Made by a program: the position numbers and the translations under genes. Below the pieces are notes generated by a model. It saw only the letters and a list, made by a program, of their open reading frames with translations. It did not search any database and was not told where the DNA came from. Below are positions 62,683 through 64,000 of a stretch of DNA of 64,000 nucleotides, in pieces (the first letter of the stretch is position 1; each line of letters starts with the position of its first letter). This DNA comes from Streptomyces sp. H27-C3 (GTDB lineage: Bacteria; Actinomycetota; Actinomycetes; Streptomycetales; Streptomycetaceae), in the NCBI RefSeq assembly GCF_030063415.1, contig NZ_JASITA010000013.1:1-64000 (forward strand), read 5' to 3'.

Positions 62683-64000
<1,318 letters not shown>

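Overview
This window is high-GC actinobacterial DNA that reads as a Streptomyces chromosome. Supporting signs are extreme third-position GC, GGAG-type ribosome binding sites, frequent GTG starts, ATGA/GTGA gene overlaps, a SapB-type ramCSAB morphogen cluster, a mycothiol-type enzyme remnant, a DmdR/IdeR-like iron box and recurrent Streptomyces-style intergenic repeats. No tRNA, rRNA, CRISPR array, transposase or phage module was seen. The right edge cuts a PhoD-type phosphatase gene.

Layout. 1-8.3 kb: housekeeping and conserved genes (YaaA, KDPG aldolase, the Nif3 / zinc-ribbon / RNase H-phosphatase operon, an iron-boxed siderophore-binding lipoprotein) with several decayed genes. 8.4-18.5 kb: two lipid/steroid-type beta-oxidation operons (MaoC-ADH-SDR; fused acyl-CoA dehydrogenase-SCPx thiolase) around a two-component system whose kinase has lost its membrane sensor, and a DHA2 exporter. 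18.6-28 kb: cell-wall and unknown genes, a decayed mycothiol-dependent enzyme, and a glycosyltransferase / methyltransferase / alpha-toroid operon. 28.3 kb: a TetR regulator closely resembling mycobacterial KstR. 29-39.3 kb: a RamR-like orphan regulator with a TTA codon, an aldehyde dehydrogenase-ferredoxin operon, then ramC-ramS-ramA-ramB. 39.4-46.4 kb: a metallo-beta-lactamase-fold gene, then a cobalamin riboswitch and a five-gene ECF cobalamin/cobalt uptake operon. 47.6-50.2 kb: a divergent FadA5-like thiolase / CYP125-like P450 pair. 50.4-64 kb: a GT87/PAP2 membrane enzyme, small unknown genes, an MFS exporter fused to a winged helix, a GDT1-type transporter, a FetB-like permease, a secreted HNH nuclease and PhoD.

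How it fits together. Six sites matching or closely resembling the KstR operator (TnnAACnnGTTnnA) lie upstream of genes whose closest described relatives act in mycobacterial cholesterol side-chain degradation: a ChsH3-like hydratase operon, a FadE34-like dehydrogenase operon, fadA5 and cyp125, plus an MBL-fold hydrolase and the glycosyltransferase operon beside kstR itself. This suggests a dispersed KstR regulon in a Streptomyces, with two targets (the MBL protein and the GT/MT/toroid operon) of unknown role. The SapB cluster is embedded among these genes with its probable activator about 3.2 kb upstream.

The window also holds much evidence of decay and repeat traffic: a 45-bp repeat present both inside a coding region and inside the core of the cobalamin riboswitch, a roughly 95-bp repeat behind both thiolase genes, a 17-G tract at a translational-coupling junction, and at least five broken genes. 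All functional statements rest on motif recognition by eye and recalled families; no database search was run.
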